DNA of 61,950 bases from Parerythrobacter_A sp963838735 (lineage in GTDB: Bacteria > Pseudomonadota > Alphaproteobacteria > Sphingomonadales > Sphingomonadaceae), in NCBI GenBank assembly GCA_963838735.1, contig CAWISG010000005.1, positions 1 through 61,950 of the forward strand. The letters are read 5' to 3'. Below are positions 35,048 through 46,141 of the stretch, in pieces (the first letter of the stretch is position 1; each line of letters opens with the position of its first letter). Made by a program: the position numbers and the translations under genes. The notes below the pieces were generated by a model that saw nothing but the letters and a program-made list of their open reading frames with translations, did not search any database and was not told where the DNA came from.

Positions 35048-36654
35048 ATCCGGAACACCCCGAATTGTGGCCGCTCCGGTATCGGTGCCTCCAGCGTAGC
35101 GGCGAGGGCGAGGCCCAGCACGTCGCGCGTTTGTGCCGGGTCGATCACGCCATCGTCCCACAGCCGCGCGGTGGCGTAATAAGCGTTGCCCTCGTCCTCG
35201 TATTTCTGGCGGATCGGGGCTTTGAAGGTTTCGGCTTCCTCCTCGCACCAATCGTCGGCGTCGCGGTGAACCGTGGCAAGCACGCTGGCCGCCTGTTCGC
35301 CACCCATCACGGAAATGCGGGCATTGGGCCAGGTGAACAGGAAGCGCGGGGAATAGGCACGGCCCGCCATCCCGTAATTGCCCGCACCGAAGCTACCACC
35401 GATGACCACGGTGATCTTCGGCACCTGCGCGGTGGCGACGGCGGTGACCAGCTTCGCGCCGTGCTTGGCGATCCCCTCCGCCTCGTATTTCCCGCCGACC
35501 ATGAAGCCGGAGATGTTCTGCAGGAACAGCAGCGGGATGCGCCGCTGGCAGGCCAGCTCGATGAAATGCGCGCCCTTCTGTGCGCTTTCGGAAAACAGCA
35601 CGCCGTTATTGGCCAGGATGGCGACGGGCATCCCCCAGATATGGGCAAAGCCGCACACCAGTGTGTTGCCATACTGCGCCTTGAACTCGTGGAATTCGCT
35701 GCTGTCGACCAGGCGCGCGATGACCTCGCGTACGTCGTAGGGCGCGCGCACATCGTCGGGGATGATCGAATACAGGTCGTCCGCGTCGAACTTCGGCGGG
35801 TGTGGATCTTTGCGCGCGACATTTCGAGTCGCATGGGTGTTCGCGCCCAGATGCGACACGATATCGCGCACGATAGTCAGCGCGTGTTCGTCGTTCTGCG
35901 CCAGATGGTCGACCACGCCCGATTTCTTCGCGTGCAAGTCGCCGCCGCCAAGGTCTTCGGCGCTGATTTCCTCGCCCGTCGCGGCCTTGACCAGCGGTGG
36001 CCCGGCAAGGAAGATAGTGCCCTGCTCGCGCACGATCACCGTCTCGTCGGACATGGCGGGCACATAGGCCCCGCCCGCCGTGCAACTACCCATGACGCAG
36101 GCAATCTGCGGAATACCCAGCGCCGACATATTGGCCTGGTTGAAAAAAATGCGCCCGAAGTGATCGCGGTCGGGGAATACCTCCGCCTGATGCGGCAGGT
36201 TCGCGCCACCACTATCGACCAGATAGATGCACGGCAGCCGGTTCTCCTGCGCGATCTCCTGCGCGCGCAGATGCTTCTTCACGGTCATGGGGTAGTATGT
36301 GCCGCCCTTAACCGTGGCATCGTTGCACACGATCATGCACTGCCGCCCCGACACCCGCCCGATGCCCGCGATCATCCCCGCGCCGGGAATGTCGTCCTTC
36401 CCGTACATGCCGTTCGCCGCGAGCTGACCGATTTCGAGGAACGGCGAGCCGGGATCGAGCAACCGCTCCACCCGCTCGCGCGGCAGCAGCTTGCCGCGCC
36501 CGACATGCCGCTCGCGCGATCCTTCGGAGCCACCCAGCGCGGCTTGCGCGACCCTGGCGCGCAGCTCATCGTTGAGGGCGCGGTTGTGCGCGGCGCTGGA
36601 TTTCGCGTCGGGTGCTTCGGGGTCAAGCTTTGAGGCAAGGACGGGTGCGGTCAT
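35044..36654 (-). CDS. mccB: Methylcrotonyl-CoA carboxylase carboxyltransferase (beta) subunit
   Basis: This 536-residue carboxyltransferase has the two crotonase-like domains with the N-terminal HVGRGKLLPRERVERLLD block, the oxyanion loops GSCTAGGAYVPAM and IGGSFGAGNYGMAGRAY, and the hallmark LVDSGGANLP and QEIAQENRLPCIY regions. It converts 3-methylcrotonyl-CoA to 3-methylglutaconyl-CoA in leucine breakdown with a biotinylated alpha subunit. The preceding ivd gene makes the substrate. The biotin carboxylase partner (mccA) is not in the window; the next gene downstream is an acyltransferase. Confidence 0.92.
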   Translation of the reverse strand: MTAPVLASKLDPEAPDAKSSAAHNRALNDELRARVAQAALGGSEGSRERHVGRGKLLPRERVERLLDPGSPFLEIGQLAANGMYGKDDIPGAGMIAGIGRVSGRQCMIVCNDATVKGGTYYPMTVKKHLRAQEIAQENRLPCIYLVDSGGANLPHQAEVFPDRDHFGRIFFNQANMSALGIPQIACVMGSCTAGGAYVPAMSDETVIVREQGTIFLAGPPLVKAATGEEISAEDLGGGDLHAKKSGVVDHLAQNDEHALTIVRDIVSHLGANTHATRNVARKDPHPPKFDADDLYSIIPDDVRAPYDVREVIARLVDSSEFHEFKAQYGNTLVCGFAHIWGMPVAILANNGVLFSESAQKGAHFIELACQRRIPLLFLQNISGFMVGGKYEAEGIAKHGAKLVTAVATAQVPKITVVIGGSFGAGNYGMAGRAYSPRFLFTWPNARISVMGGEQAASVLATVHRDADDWCEEEAETFKAPIRQKYEDEGNAYYATARLWDDGVIDPAQTRDVLGLALAATLEAPIPERPQFGVFRM

Positions 36655-37106
36655 GCTTCAACTTCCGGCGCCACAAAGAATGCAGCAGTCTTGGCGACAC
36701 AATTAGCAGGAAGTATCTTCCGCCCAGCTCGCTTCCACCCCTCGGCCTCAATTTCCTCGGCTACGAAACCGCCAGCCCAAGTGGTAGAGTCACGTTGGCC
36801 ATATTCTGCACCCAGCTTGGTCTTCAAAATTGGATCGACGCCAGCCATTGGCGCTTCTTCGGATCGAGCCGCTTCAAGCGCCGCAGCAACACCTTCAGGA
36901 GAGCGACAGATGGTTTCTATGTCGACGACAAGGCGATGCGACCGACGATAGCCTCCGCCGAGCCTCTCCATCATTTTATGCTGCTCGATAATCGAAAGGA
37001 TATCGGTTGCTTGCGGGTCGGCGCTTGCCAACGCATTTTCATAGAGTGTGTAGAGTTGCTTGTGGGATAGCTCGTCTAAACGTTCTTTAGTCCAAGGTTT
37101 AGCCAT
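36651..37106 (-). CDS. Unknown protein inserted between ivd and mccB
   Basis: This 151-residue protein, starting MAKPWTKERLDELSHKQL, has no recognised domain. It is hydrophilic with probable helices in the first half (LYENALASADPQATDIL) and Cys, Trp and Phe near the C terminus. Its ATG overlaps the ivd stop and its TGA overlaps the mccB start, so it is fully embedded in the operon. GC is lower than in the neighbours, near 50% by eye, which suggests late acquisition. It does not look like a known leucine-catabolism enzyme. Confidence 0.65.
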   Translation of the reverse strand: MAKPWTKERLDELSHKQLYTLYENALASADPQATDILSIIEQHKMMERLGGGYRRSHRLVVDIETICRSPEGVAAALEAARSEEAPMAGVDPILKTKLGAEYGQRDSTTWAGGFVAEEIEAEGWKRAGRKILPANCVAKTAAFFVAPEVEA

Positions 37107-38266
37107 CACCCAGCAGCCCCGATGAGTTCCCGCCCGATCAGCATGCGCCTGATCTCGTTCGTCCCCGCGCCGATATCGAGCAGCTTCGCGTCGCGCAGAT
37201 AGCGTTCGACCGGCCAGTCCTTGGTATAGCCCGCTCCGCCCAGCGCCTGCACTGCTTCGCCCGCCACACGGAAAGCGTTTTCGCTCGACAGCAGGATCAC
37301 GCCAGCCGCGTCGAAGCGGGTCGTTTGGTCCGCATCGCAGGCTTTTGCGACCGCATAAGTGTAGGCGCGCGCCGATTGCAGTGCGACATACATGTCCGCC
37401 ACCTTCGCCTGCATCAGCTGGAAACTGCCGATCGCGGTTCCGAACTGCTTGCGCTCGCGCACGAAGGGGATGACGGTATCGAGGCAGGCCTGCATGATGC
37501 CGAGCTGGATGCCGGACAGCACCACGCGTTCGTAATCCAGCCCGCTCATCAGCACCCCGACGCCGCCGTTTTCCGGCCCCATCACCTGCGCATCGGGCAC
37601 GAAGCAATCGTCGAATACCAGCTCGCTCGTCGGGCTGCCGCGCATGCCCATCTTGTCGATCTTCTGACCGATGGCGAACCCGTCAAAATCCTTTTCTATT
37701 AAGAATGTCGTGATACCTCGGGAGCCTTCGCCGGTCTTGGCATAGACCACCAGTACATCGGCATACGGCGCATTGGTGATCCAGTATTTCGTGCCGTTCA
37801 GGCGATAGCCGCCATCGACCTTTTCGGCTTTCAGCTTCATCGAGACCACATCCGATCCCGCGCCCGCCTCGCTCATCGCCAGCGATCCGACATGCTCGCC
37901 GCTGATCAGTTTCGGCAGGTATTTCGCCTTCTGTTCGGCATTGGCCCAGCGGGCAATCTGGTTGACAGCGAGGTTGGAATGCGCGCCGTAGCTCAGCCCC
38001 ACGCTGGCGCTGGCGCGGCTGACTTCCTCCACCGCGATCACGTGCTCCAGATAGCCCAGCCCCAGCCCGCCATCGTCTTGCGCGACAGTAATGCCGTGCA
38101 GGCCCAGTTCGCCCATTGCAGGCCATAATTCGCGCGGGAACCAGTCCTCGCGGTCGGCCCGCTCGGCCAGTGGCGCAATCTGTTCGTCGGCGAACCGGCT
38201 GACCGAATCGCGGATCATCGCGGCGGCTTCGCCCAGCTGGAAATCGAAATCGGGAGTCGCGCGCAT
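37106..38266 (-). CDS. ivd: Isovaleryl-CoA dehydrogenase
   Basis: This 386-residue acyl-CoA dehydrogenase oxidises isovaleryl-CoA to 3-methylcrotonyl-CoA in leucine degradation, using FAD and passing electrons to ETF. Diagnostic blocks are LAMSEAGAGSDVVSMKL, YWITNAPYADVLVVYAKT, RGSPTSELVFDDCFVP, YAVAKACD and the C-terminal catalytic region GGAGYTKDWPVERYLRDAK. It is divergent from the HWE kinase at 38419 and first in the operon with the unknown gene and mccB. Confidence 0.93.
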   Translation of the reverse strand: MRATPDFDFQLGEAAAMIRDSVSRFADEQIAPLAERADREDWFPRELWPAMGELGLHGITVAQDDGGLGLGYLEHVIAVEEVSRASASVGLSYGAHSNLAVNQIARWANAEQKAKYLPKLISGEHVGSLAMSEAGAGSDVVSMKLKAEKVDGGYRLNGTKYWITNAPYADVLVVYAKTGEGSRGITTFLIEKDFDGFAIGQKIDKMGMRGSPTSELVFDDCFVPDAQVMGPENGGVGVLMSGLDYERVVLSGIQLGIMQACLDTVIPFVRERKQFGTAIGSFQLMQAKVADMYVALQSARAYTYAVAKACDADQTTRFDAAGVILLSSENAFRVAGEAVQALGGAGYTKDWPVERYLRDAKLLDIGAGTNEIRRMLIGRELIGAAG

Positions 38267-38418
38267 CGAGTGTTCCTTACCGTCTGGATTGTCCGGGTGC
38301 TTAGCCGACCACGCGGTATCGGCGCAAACCCGGCGTGCAGGTATCTTGCGTGGAAGTTAACCTTCGCGCCGAAACCTGTTGAGCAACTGCTGTTTTTCTA
38401 TATGTCGCAAACCGTTCC

Positions 38419-39927
38419 ATGCGCCCGTCGAAACTCGATCCCTGGCCTCGCGGAGAGCCGCCCGCCCCCGCGCAATGCGGTGAGGAGACGCGTGCGTCTG
38501 TCCTGGCGTCATACGGACTGGATGCGCTGGAAGATGATCCCGAGCTGTCCCGCATCACGCAATTCGCCGCGCAGCTTTGCGATACGCCGGTCGCCCTGAT
38601 CAGCCTGGTCGAGGCGGAGCGGCAACGGTTTCTGACCAAGGTCGGCATAGAGGAGCGGGAGACGCCGCGCCCGACCTCGTTCTGCGCCTATGCCATGCTG
38701 GAACCGGTGCCGATGGTCGTGCCCGACGCTAGGCTCGACGCTCGGTTCGAAGACAATCCGCTTGTCACCGGCCATCCCAATATCCGATTTTATGGCGGTG
38801 CACCGCTGATCAGTCACGAGGGCACACCGCTGGGTTCTTTGTGCGTGATCGACACCGTGCCGCGGAACGACGGCCTGACCCCGGTGCAAATAGAAGGGTT
38901 GCAGGTCATGGCCGAGGCGGTGATGCGCCGCCTGCGTTACCGGCGCACGGTGCTGGACGAGAAGAATGCTGCGAACCAGCGCGCGTCGGAAATGCGCAAG
39001 CTGGCGGACTGGCTGCCCGACGTGGTGTGGTCTTCGAACGCCGATGGCGGCATCGATTTCATGAGCTCTCGATGGGAACGCATGACCGGGTCACCGCCGC
39101 CTAAAACTCCGGAAGAGTGGCGCAATTTCATTCATGAGGAAGATCGCGACAGCGCGATCGAGGTGTGGAGAGCCAGCGAAGAAAAGCCCGAAGGTTTTCA
39201 GGACGAGTACCGCCTGCGCAAACCCGACGGAAGCTATCGCTGGACGCTGGCGCGTGCGCTTCCGGTGAAGAACAGGAAAGGCGAGATAACCCGCTGGTAC
39301 GGTACGCTGACCGATGTGGACGACGCGCATCGCCGCCTGCTGGAACGCGAGCTGGTCAGCCAGGAACTGTCGCACCGCATCAAGAACATCTTTGCCGTCA
39401 TCAGCGGGCTTATCGCGATCAAGGCGCGCGAGAACCCCGGCTCCGGTGAATTTGCGAAAGACCTGAGCGCGACACTGATGGCGCTGAGCCGGGCGCACCG
39501 GTATGTGACGGATGAGGGGGAGAAAAAGGACGAGACCCTGCTCGACTTGCTCGGCGCATTGCTGAAGCCCTACACCTCCGCTTCGGGCGACAGGCTGACG
39601 ATAGCCGGAGTCGACATGACCCTGCGCAGCCGCAGCGCAACCCCGCTGGCGCTGGTATTTCACGAGTTGGCAACCAATTCGGCGAAATACGGTGCCCTGT
39701 CGGTGGCCGATGGCCGCATCGAAGTCCGCTGCGCGCGCAAGGGCAACGATATCGAGATCGTGTGGAGCGAGCACGACGGCCCCAAGGTCGCTACGCCCGA
39801 CAGCACCGGGTTCGGCTCCCGCCTGGTGGAACTGACCGTGTCGAGCCAGTTGCAAGGCACGCTGGAACGCAGTTTCCCGCCCGGCGGCATGGTCGCCACG
39901 CTGACCGTTCCCGAAACCGCCCTCTAA
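38419..39927 (+). CDS. Sensor histidine kinase, GAF-PAS-HWE type
   Basis: This 502-residue cytosolic kinase has a GAF domain (about residues 35-175), a PAS domain (about 190-305, with ending WYGTLTDVDDAH), and an HWE-family catalytic core. The phospho-acceptor lies in ELVSQELSHRIKN, the N-box in VFHELATNSAKYGALS, and the G1-like motif W-x-E in IEIVWSEHDGP. No membrane segment is seen, so the signal is likely intracellular. HWE kinases are typical of Alphaproteobacteria and often act in light, stress or general stress signalling. The next gene starts four bases later, so the kinase is probably cotranscribed with the transporter. The response regulator is not adjacent. Confidence 0.9.
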   Translation: MRPSKLDPWPRGEPPAPAQCGEETRASVLASYGLDALEDDPELSRITQFAAQLCDTPVALISLVEAERQRFLTKVGIEERETPRPTSFCAYAMLEPVPMVVPDARLDARFEDNPLVTGHPNIRFYGGAPLISHEGTPLGSLCVIDTVPRNDGLTPVQIEGLQVMAEAVMRRLRYRRTVLDEKNAANQRASEMRKLADWLPDVVWSSNADGGIDFMSSRWERMTGSPPPKTPEEWRNFIHEEDRDSAIEVWRASEEKPEGFQDEYRLRKPDGSYRWTLARALPVKNRKGEITRWYGTLTDVDDAHRRLLERELVSQELSHRIKNIFAVISGLIAIKARENPGSGEFAKDLSATLMALSRAHRYVTDEGEKKDETLLDLLGALLKPYTSASGDRLTIAGVDMTLRSRSATPLALVFHELATNSAKYGALSVADGRIEVRCARKGNDIEIVWSEHDGPKVATPDSTGFGSRLVELTVSSQLQGTLERSFPPGGMVATLTVPETAL

Positions 39928-39931
39928 CCCG

Positions 39932-40698
39932 GTGCCCGAACCGGCTGCACCCGCCGCACTGACCTTCGCCGGCGTGACAAAGCAATACGGTGCGGTTTCG
40001 GCGGTGGACGATGTCTCGCTCGACATTGTGGCGGGCAGCTTCGTGGCGCTGGTGGGGGCGTCGGGTTCGGGCAAATCCACCCTTCTCAGGATTGCCAACC
40101 GGCTGATCGAGCCGACGTCTGGCGCGGTAGTGCATGATGGTGCGCCGATCGCCGGACAGGCACCGCACCTGCTGCGGCGCGGTATCGGCTATGTCTTCCA
40201 GGGCATCGGCCTGTTCCCGCACATGTCGGTTGGCGAGAACATTGCCATCGGGCCAAAACTGGCGGGGGATGCTCTGTCGGACGCGCGCATCGGCGCGCTG
40301 CTGGAACTGGTCGAGCTGGATGCTGGCTACGCGGCGCGGATGCCACACGAATTGTCGGGCGGACAGCGGCAGCGCATCGGCGTGGCGCGCGCGCTGGCCG
40401 CCGAACCCTCGCTGCTGCTGATGGACGAGCCGTTCGGCGCGCTCGATCCCGTTACGCGCGACGCGCTAGGCGGACGCGTGCGCGCACTGCACGACCGGCT
40501 GGGCCTGACCACGGTGATGGTGACACACGACATGGCCGAGGCGTTGTTGCTGGCCGACCGGGTGCTGGTGATGGCGGCGGGGCGGATCGTCGCCGATGCC
40601 ACGCCGGGACAGTTGCTGGCGGGCGAAGGCGGCGACGCGGCGCAGGCGCTGGTCGCGGTGCCGCGCGCGCAGGCGAAGGCGCTGGATGCGTTGATACC

Positions 40699-40702
<4 letters not shown>
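39932..40702 (+). CDS. Osmoprotectant ABC transporter ATP-binding protein (OpuCA/ProV-like)
   Basis: This 256-residue ATPase has Walker A VGASGSGKST, the Q-loop VFQGIGLFP, signature LSGGQRQRIGVARAL, Walker B LLLMDEP, and the H-loop VTHDMAEAL. The arrangement with the following gene (permease plus OpuAC-like domain) indicates the glycine betaine/choline/osmoprotectant uptake class. It lacks the C-terminal CBS pair of OpuCA. The start is GTG, four bases after the kinase stop, with no own promoter visible. Confidence 0.85.
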
Positions 40703-42242
<1,540 letters not shown>

Positions 42243-42246
<4 letters not shown>

Positions 42247-43358
42247 TCTTCGGGCGCGAACCCCGCGCCTTCGGGCCAGTTCTGTGAGACCAGCCCCATT
42301 ACCTTGAACAGATTGCCCATCGCGTCTGGCGCGGTCAGACGTTGCAGGGCGGTGTCTATCTCCGCGCGATAATGTGGGGCAGCGCGTTTGAGCGCCTCGG
42401 CGCGCGCTGCAATGCCAAGCGTATGCAGCCACTTGCCCTGCCCCACCGTGCCCAGATGCTTCACGTCGCGCGATTGCGCGATCCGCGCCAGCGTGCCCAG
42501 GTCGACATGCGCAGTCATGTCGGCGGCGCCGGGTGCATCGAACGGGCCGACTTTTTTGTGCGCCTGCACCGCCTGCAAGGTGGAGCCGGTGCGCGGTTCG
42601 TTGCGGGGTGTGTCGTATCCGTAATCCACGAACAGCGCGCAGCCATTCTGCTCCGCCAGCCGCCCCGCCAGTTCGAACGCGATGGCGGCGGCGGCGGGAC
42701 AGGTCTCGACGATGGTGCCAACCTCGGCATCGCGCTGGCCCTCCGGCACGGCGGCGTCCATCACCTGCGTGCCGGCCGCGAACATGAAAGCGTCGTTTTC
42801 ATCCAGCGCCACCATCCGTTCGCGCCAGCCGTCGGGCGTTTTTACCAGCTGGCGCACCGGCAGCGCATCGAAAAACTCGTTGGCGACCACCAGCAGCGGA
42901 TCGTCCATCGGCAGGGTGGACACGTCGTCGTGCCAGATCGCGCCTGGCAGCATCTCGAGCTGGATGTCCTTGAGCGGCTGCGAAATCTCCACGAAGTGGA
43001 TGCGCGGCTCCAGCCCGTATTTCCGCGCACTGCGCAGCGCGTCCTTTGCCAGCGTGCCGCGCCCCGGCCCCAGCTCCACGTAATGCACCGGGTCGGGCCG
43101 CCCCGCGCGCACCCATATATCGGCCAGCCATAACCCGATCAGCTCGCCGAACATCTGGCTGATTTCGGGCGCGGTCACGAAATCGCCGCCGCTGGTGCCC
43201 TCGCGATTGCGCCCCAGCGGGTCGGCCCGCCCGTAATAGCGCGCATTGCTCTCGCCCATGAAGGTGGCGAGCGACATCGGCCCGGTATTGCGGATAAGGC
43301 GGCGGAAACGGTCGGCCAGAGGTATTTCCGGTCCGGTCGGAGTATCGTCCTGCGTCAT
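42243..43358 (-). CDS. SAM-dependent methyltransferase, MidA/NDUFAF7 family
   Basis: This 371-residue methyltransferase (formerly DUF185) has the SAM-binding motif ELGPGRGTLAKD, the family blocks GDFVTAPEISQMFGELIGLW and VVANEFFDALPVRQLV, and a C-terminal DYGYDTP region. The human homologue dimethylates an arginine of complex I subunit NDUFS2; bacterial homologues probably act on NuoD, as inference. It lies nine bases from the lgt stop on the same strand, so the two are probably cotranscribed. It overlaps the end of the transporter gene by four bases. Confidence 0.9.
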
Positions 43359-43367
43359 GGCTCTTGC

Positions 43368-44270
43368 CTAAGCCGTCGCAGCCTTGCCGCCACCCAGTTC
43401 GGGACGGCGCAGCGCCCGGACCATGAAGAACAGCCCGACCAGCACCAGCGGAATGGACAGCCACTGCCCCATGCTCAGCCCCGTCTCCTCGACCAGCCAG
43501 GCAAGCTGAACATCGGGTTGGCGGAAAAACTCGTTCACGAACCGCGCCAGTCCCATGCCGAACGCAAAAGTCGCCACCAGGAAGCCGGGGCGATAGCGCA
43601 CCCGCGTCAGCCAGAACAGCGCCAGCAGCACCACCATCAGCAGGAACCCTTCCAGCGCGGCCTGATAGAGCTGCGAGGGATGGCGGCCCGGCCCGGTCAT
43701 GAGCGTGCCGTTGATATATTCGGGAAAGCTCATCGCCCAAGCGACATCGGTGGTGCGTCCGTACAGTTCGCCGTTGACGAAGTTCGCCAACCGTCCGAAC
43801 AGCATTCCGAACGGCACGTTGACCGCGATGTAATCGCATACCCGGATGAAGCTGAGTTCGTTCTGGCGCGTCACATAGGCGATGGCGACCAGCACGCCGA
43901 TCACGCCGCCGTGGAAGCTCATGCCCCCGTCCCACAGCCGTAACATCTTCCACGTCACGAAACCATCGCCCGCGAACCCGGTGAATAGCGACTGATCGTA
44001 GAACGCGGCATAACCCAGCCGCCCACCAAGGATTACACCGAGGAAGCACCAGGTGAACAAGTCTTCGGCATGGCGCCGCGCCATCGGGGCACCGGGCTGC
44101 GCGATCATCTTCGACAGGTGCAGATAGGCCAACAGGAGGCCGAACATAAAGGCGAGCGAATAATAGCGCAGCGTGAAGGAGCCGATCTCGATACCGTCCT
44201 TCAGGCCAAGCGACACCCACTCGATCGGCGGCGGAGATACGGCGGCGGCAGCAGCGAGTAGTGACAGCAC
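43368..44270 (-). CDS. lgt: Prolipoprotein diacylglyceryl transferase
   Basis: Lgt attaches diacylglycerol to the lipobox cysteine of prolipoproteins at the inner membrane. The 300-residue protein has about seven membrane segments, the MSFHGGVIGV block with the catalytic His near residue 115, and the Lgt signature GRLANFVNGELYGR with the essential Arg near 150. The PSQLYQAALEG region is also conserved. Length is normal. It works upstream of all the lipoproteins annotated in this window. It diverges from the acyl-CoA ligase at 44429. Confidence 0.96.
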   Translation of the reverse strand: MLSLLAAAAAVSPPPIEWVSLGLKDGIEIGSFTLRYYSLAFMFGLLLAYLHLSKMIAQPGAPMARRHAEDLFTWCFLGVILGGRLGYAAFYDQSLFTGFAGDGFVTWKMLRLWDGGMSFHGGVIGVLVAIAYVTRQNELSFIRVCDYIAVNVPFGMLFGRLANFVNGELYGRTTDVAWAMSFPEYINGTLMTGPGRHPSQLYQAALEGFLLMVVLLALFWLTRVRYRPGFLVATFAFGMGLARFVNEFFRQPDVQLAWLVEETGLSMGQWLSIPLVLVGLFFMVRALRRPELGGGKAATA

Positions 44271-44428
44271 AGGATCGACCCCTTAAGACTCAACAGCATG
44301 CGCGGCTTCGTTTACGAAGGGGCGCGCGGCCTTCGATTGTTTCAAGGGCCTTTGGCATAGCGTGCCGACGGGGGAAACCCTCGCGGCGCGGCAGGCATGA
44401 CCTGCCATTACTGGAGAGACACGAACCA

Positions 44429-46141
44429 ATGCCCACGCAACTCGATACCACGCTCGATGCAATCATGGACGGGCTGACCCAGCCGGGAATGCCGTTCGAA
44501 ACGCATGATGTAACGCGCGACGGCGTCGAGATGCCCGCGTTCAAGGGCGCGCCGCCCACGCTGGCCCATTATTTCGCGCATTTCTGCAACGAGCACAAAG
44601 AGAAAACCTTTCTGGTCGATGGCGATGTGCGGCTGACCTTCGGCGAAGTGTGGGTCGCGGCCACGCATGTCGCGCATGCGCTTGCGACCGATCACGGCAT
44701 CGAGAAGGGCGACCGTGTCGGGCTGGCGGCGCGCAATTCGGCCAACTGGATCATCGCGCAGATGGGCATCATCCTGGCGGGCGGCTGTGCCACGCTGCTG
44801 AACGGGTTCTGGAGCGGGGAAGAGCTGGCCTATGGTGTGCGCCTCACCGGATGCAAACTGGTGCTGGCGGACCAGCCGCGCGCGGAACGCATGGCGGGCA
44901 CCGACCACGCCGCAAAGATGGTGGTATTCGAACACGACAGCGCGCCCAATGAAGGGCTGGCCCATGTCTGGTCGGCAGGCGACACGGCGATGAAGATGCT
45001 GGGTGCGCTCGGCCCGGAAGACCCCGCGACCATCCTCTTCACTTCCGGCTCCACCGGACAGTCCAAGGGCGCATGGTCGGACCAGCGTGGCGTGGTCAGC
45101 GGCATCATGAACTATGTCGGCCAGTCCGCAATGGCCAAGATCATGCTTGAAAAGCAGGGCGAGGACGTCAGCGCGCAACCCTGCGCGCTGGTGGCCGTGC
45201 CGCTGTTTCACGTCACCGGTCTGGTTCCGCTATACCTGCAAAGCTTCGCCATCGGGCGCAAGCTGGTACTGATGCCCAAATGGGATGCGGGCGAGGCGCT
45301 GCGCCTGATGGATGCCGAAAAGGTCAGCTATTTCGTCGGCGTGCCGCTGATGAGCTACGAAATCGCCACCCACCCCGACCGCGAACAATACGACCTTTCC
45401 GCTTGCCGCAGCTTCGCCGCCGGTGGCGCACCGCGCCCGGTGGAACACGTCACCCGCATCCGCGAGGCGTTTCCCGAAGGCTTTCCGCTACTGGGCTATG
45501 GCCTCACCGAAACCAACGCGGTCGGCTGCGGCAATTACAACGAGAACTACCTCGCCAAGCCCGGCTCCACCGGCAAGGCCAGCCGTCCGCTGGTCGATCT
45601 CGCCATCCTTGACGATTCCGGGGCGCGCGTGGCGCAGGGTGGCGTTGGTGAAGTCTGCATCCGCACCGTAGCCAATTTCCGGGGTTATTGGGACAACCCG
45701 CAAGCGACCGCCGCCGCGATGACCAAGGACGCCTATTTCCGCACTGGCGACCTGGGCTATCTGGACGAGGACGGCTATCTCTTCATCGTGGATCGCAAGA
45801 AGGACATCATCATTCGCGGCGGCGAGAACATCGCCTGCCCCGAAGTGGAAGAGGCGATCTATGCGCATGATGCGGTGGCCGAATGCACCGTGTTCGGCCT
45901 GCCCGACGAACGCTTCGGCGAAGTGCCCGCTGCGGTTTACCAGACCGGGGGTGGCGCAACGCTGTCGCCCGACGACCTGCGCGCGTTCCTGCTGGAGCAT
46001 ATCGCGCCGTTCAAGGTGCCCGACGCGGACAAGCTGTGGCTTAGCGACAGCGCCCTGCCGCGCCTCGGCACGCAGAAGATCGACAAGCGCGCAGTCAAGG
46101 CAGCCTATTCGGAAGCAGGCGCGGAGAAGGTCGCAAGTTGA
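44429..46141 (+). CDS. AMP-binding acyl-CoA synthetase/ligase
   Basis: This 570-residue adenylate-forming enzyme has the P-loop ILFTSGSTGQSKGA, the core motif GYGLTETNAVGCG, the FRTGDLGYLDEDGYLFIVDRKKDIIIRGG region (parts: RTGDLGYL, RKKDIIIRGG) with hinge, and the C-terminal catalytic Lys in GTQKIDKRA. It likely activates a fatty or aromatic acid to its CoA ester; the acid cannot be told. The ATG at 44429 has GGAGAG upstream at about 11 bases. glnD begins by overlapping its stop. Confidence 0.88.
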   Translation: MPTQLDTTLDAIMDGLTQPGMPFETHDVTRDGVEMPAFKGAPPTLAHYFAHFCNEHKEKTFLVDGDVRLTFGEVWVAATHVAHALATDHGIEKGDRVGLAARNSANWIIAQMGIILAGGCATLLNGFWSGEELAYGVRLTGCKLVLADQPRAERMAGTDHAAKMVVFEHDSAPNEGLAHVWSAGDTAMKMLGALGPEDPATILFTSGSTGQSKGAWSDQRGVVSGIMNYVGQSAMAKIMLEKQGEDVSAQPCALVAVPLFHVTGLVPLYLQSFAIGRKLVLMPKWDAGEALRLMDAEKVSYFVGVPLMSYEIATHPDREQYDLSACRSFAAGGAPRPVEHVTRIREAFPEGFPLLGYGLTETNAVGCGNYNENYLAKPGSTGKASRPLVDLAILDDSGARVAQGGVGEVCIRTVANFRGYWDNPQATAAAMTKDAYFRTGDLGYLDEDGYLFIVDRKKDIIIRGGENIACPEVEEAIYAHDAVAECTVFGLPDERFGEVPAAVYQTGGGATLSPDDLRAFLLEHIAPFKVPDADKLWLSDSALPRLGTQKIDKRAVKAAYSEAGAEKVAS

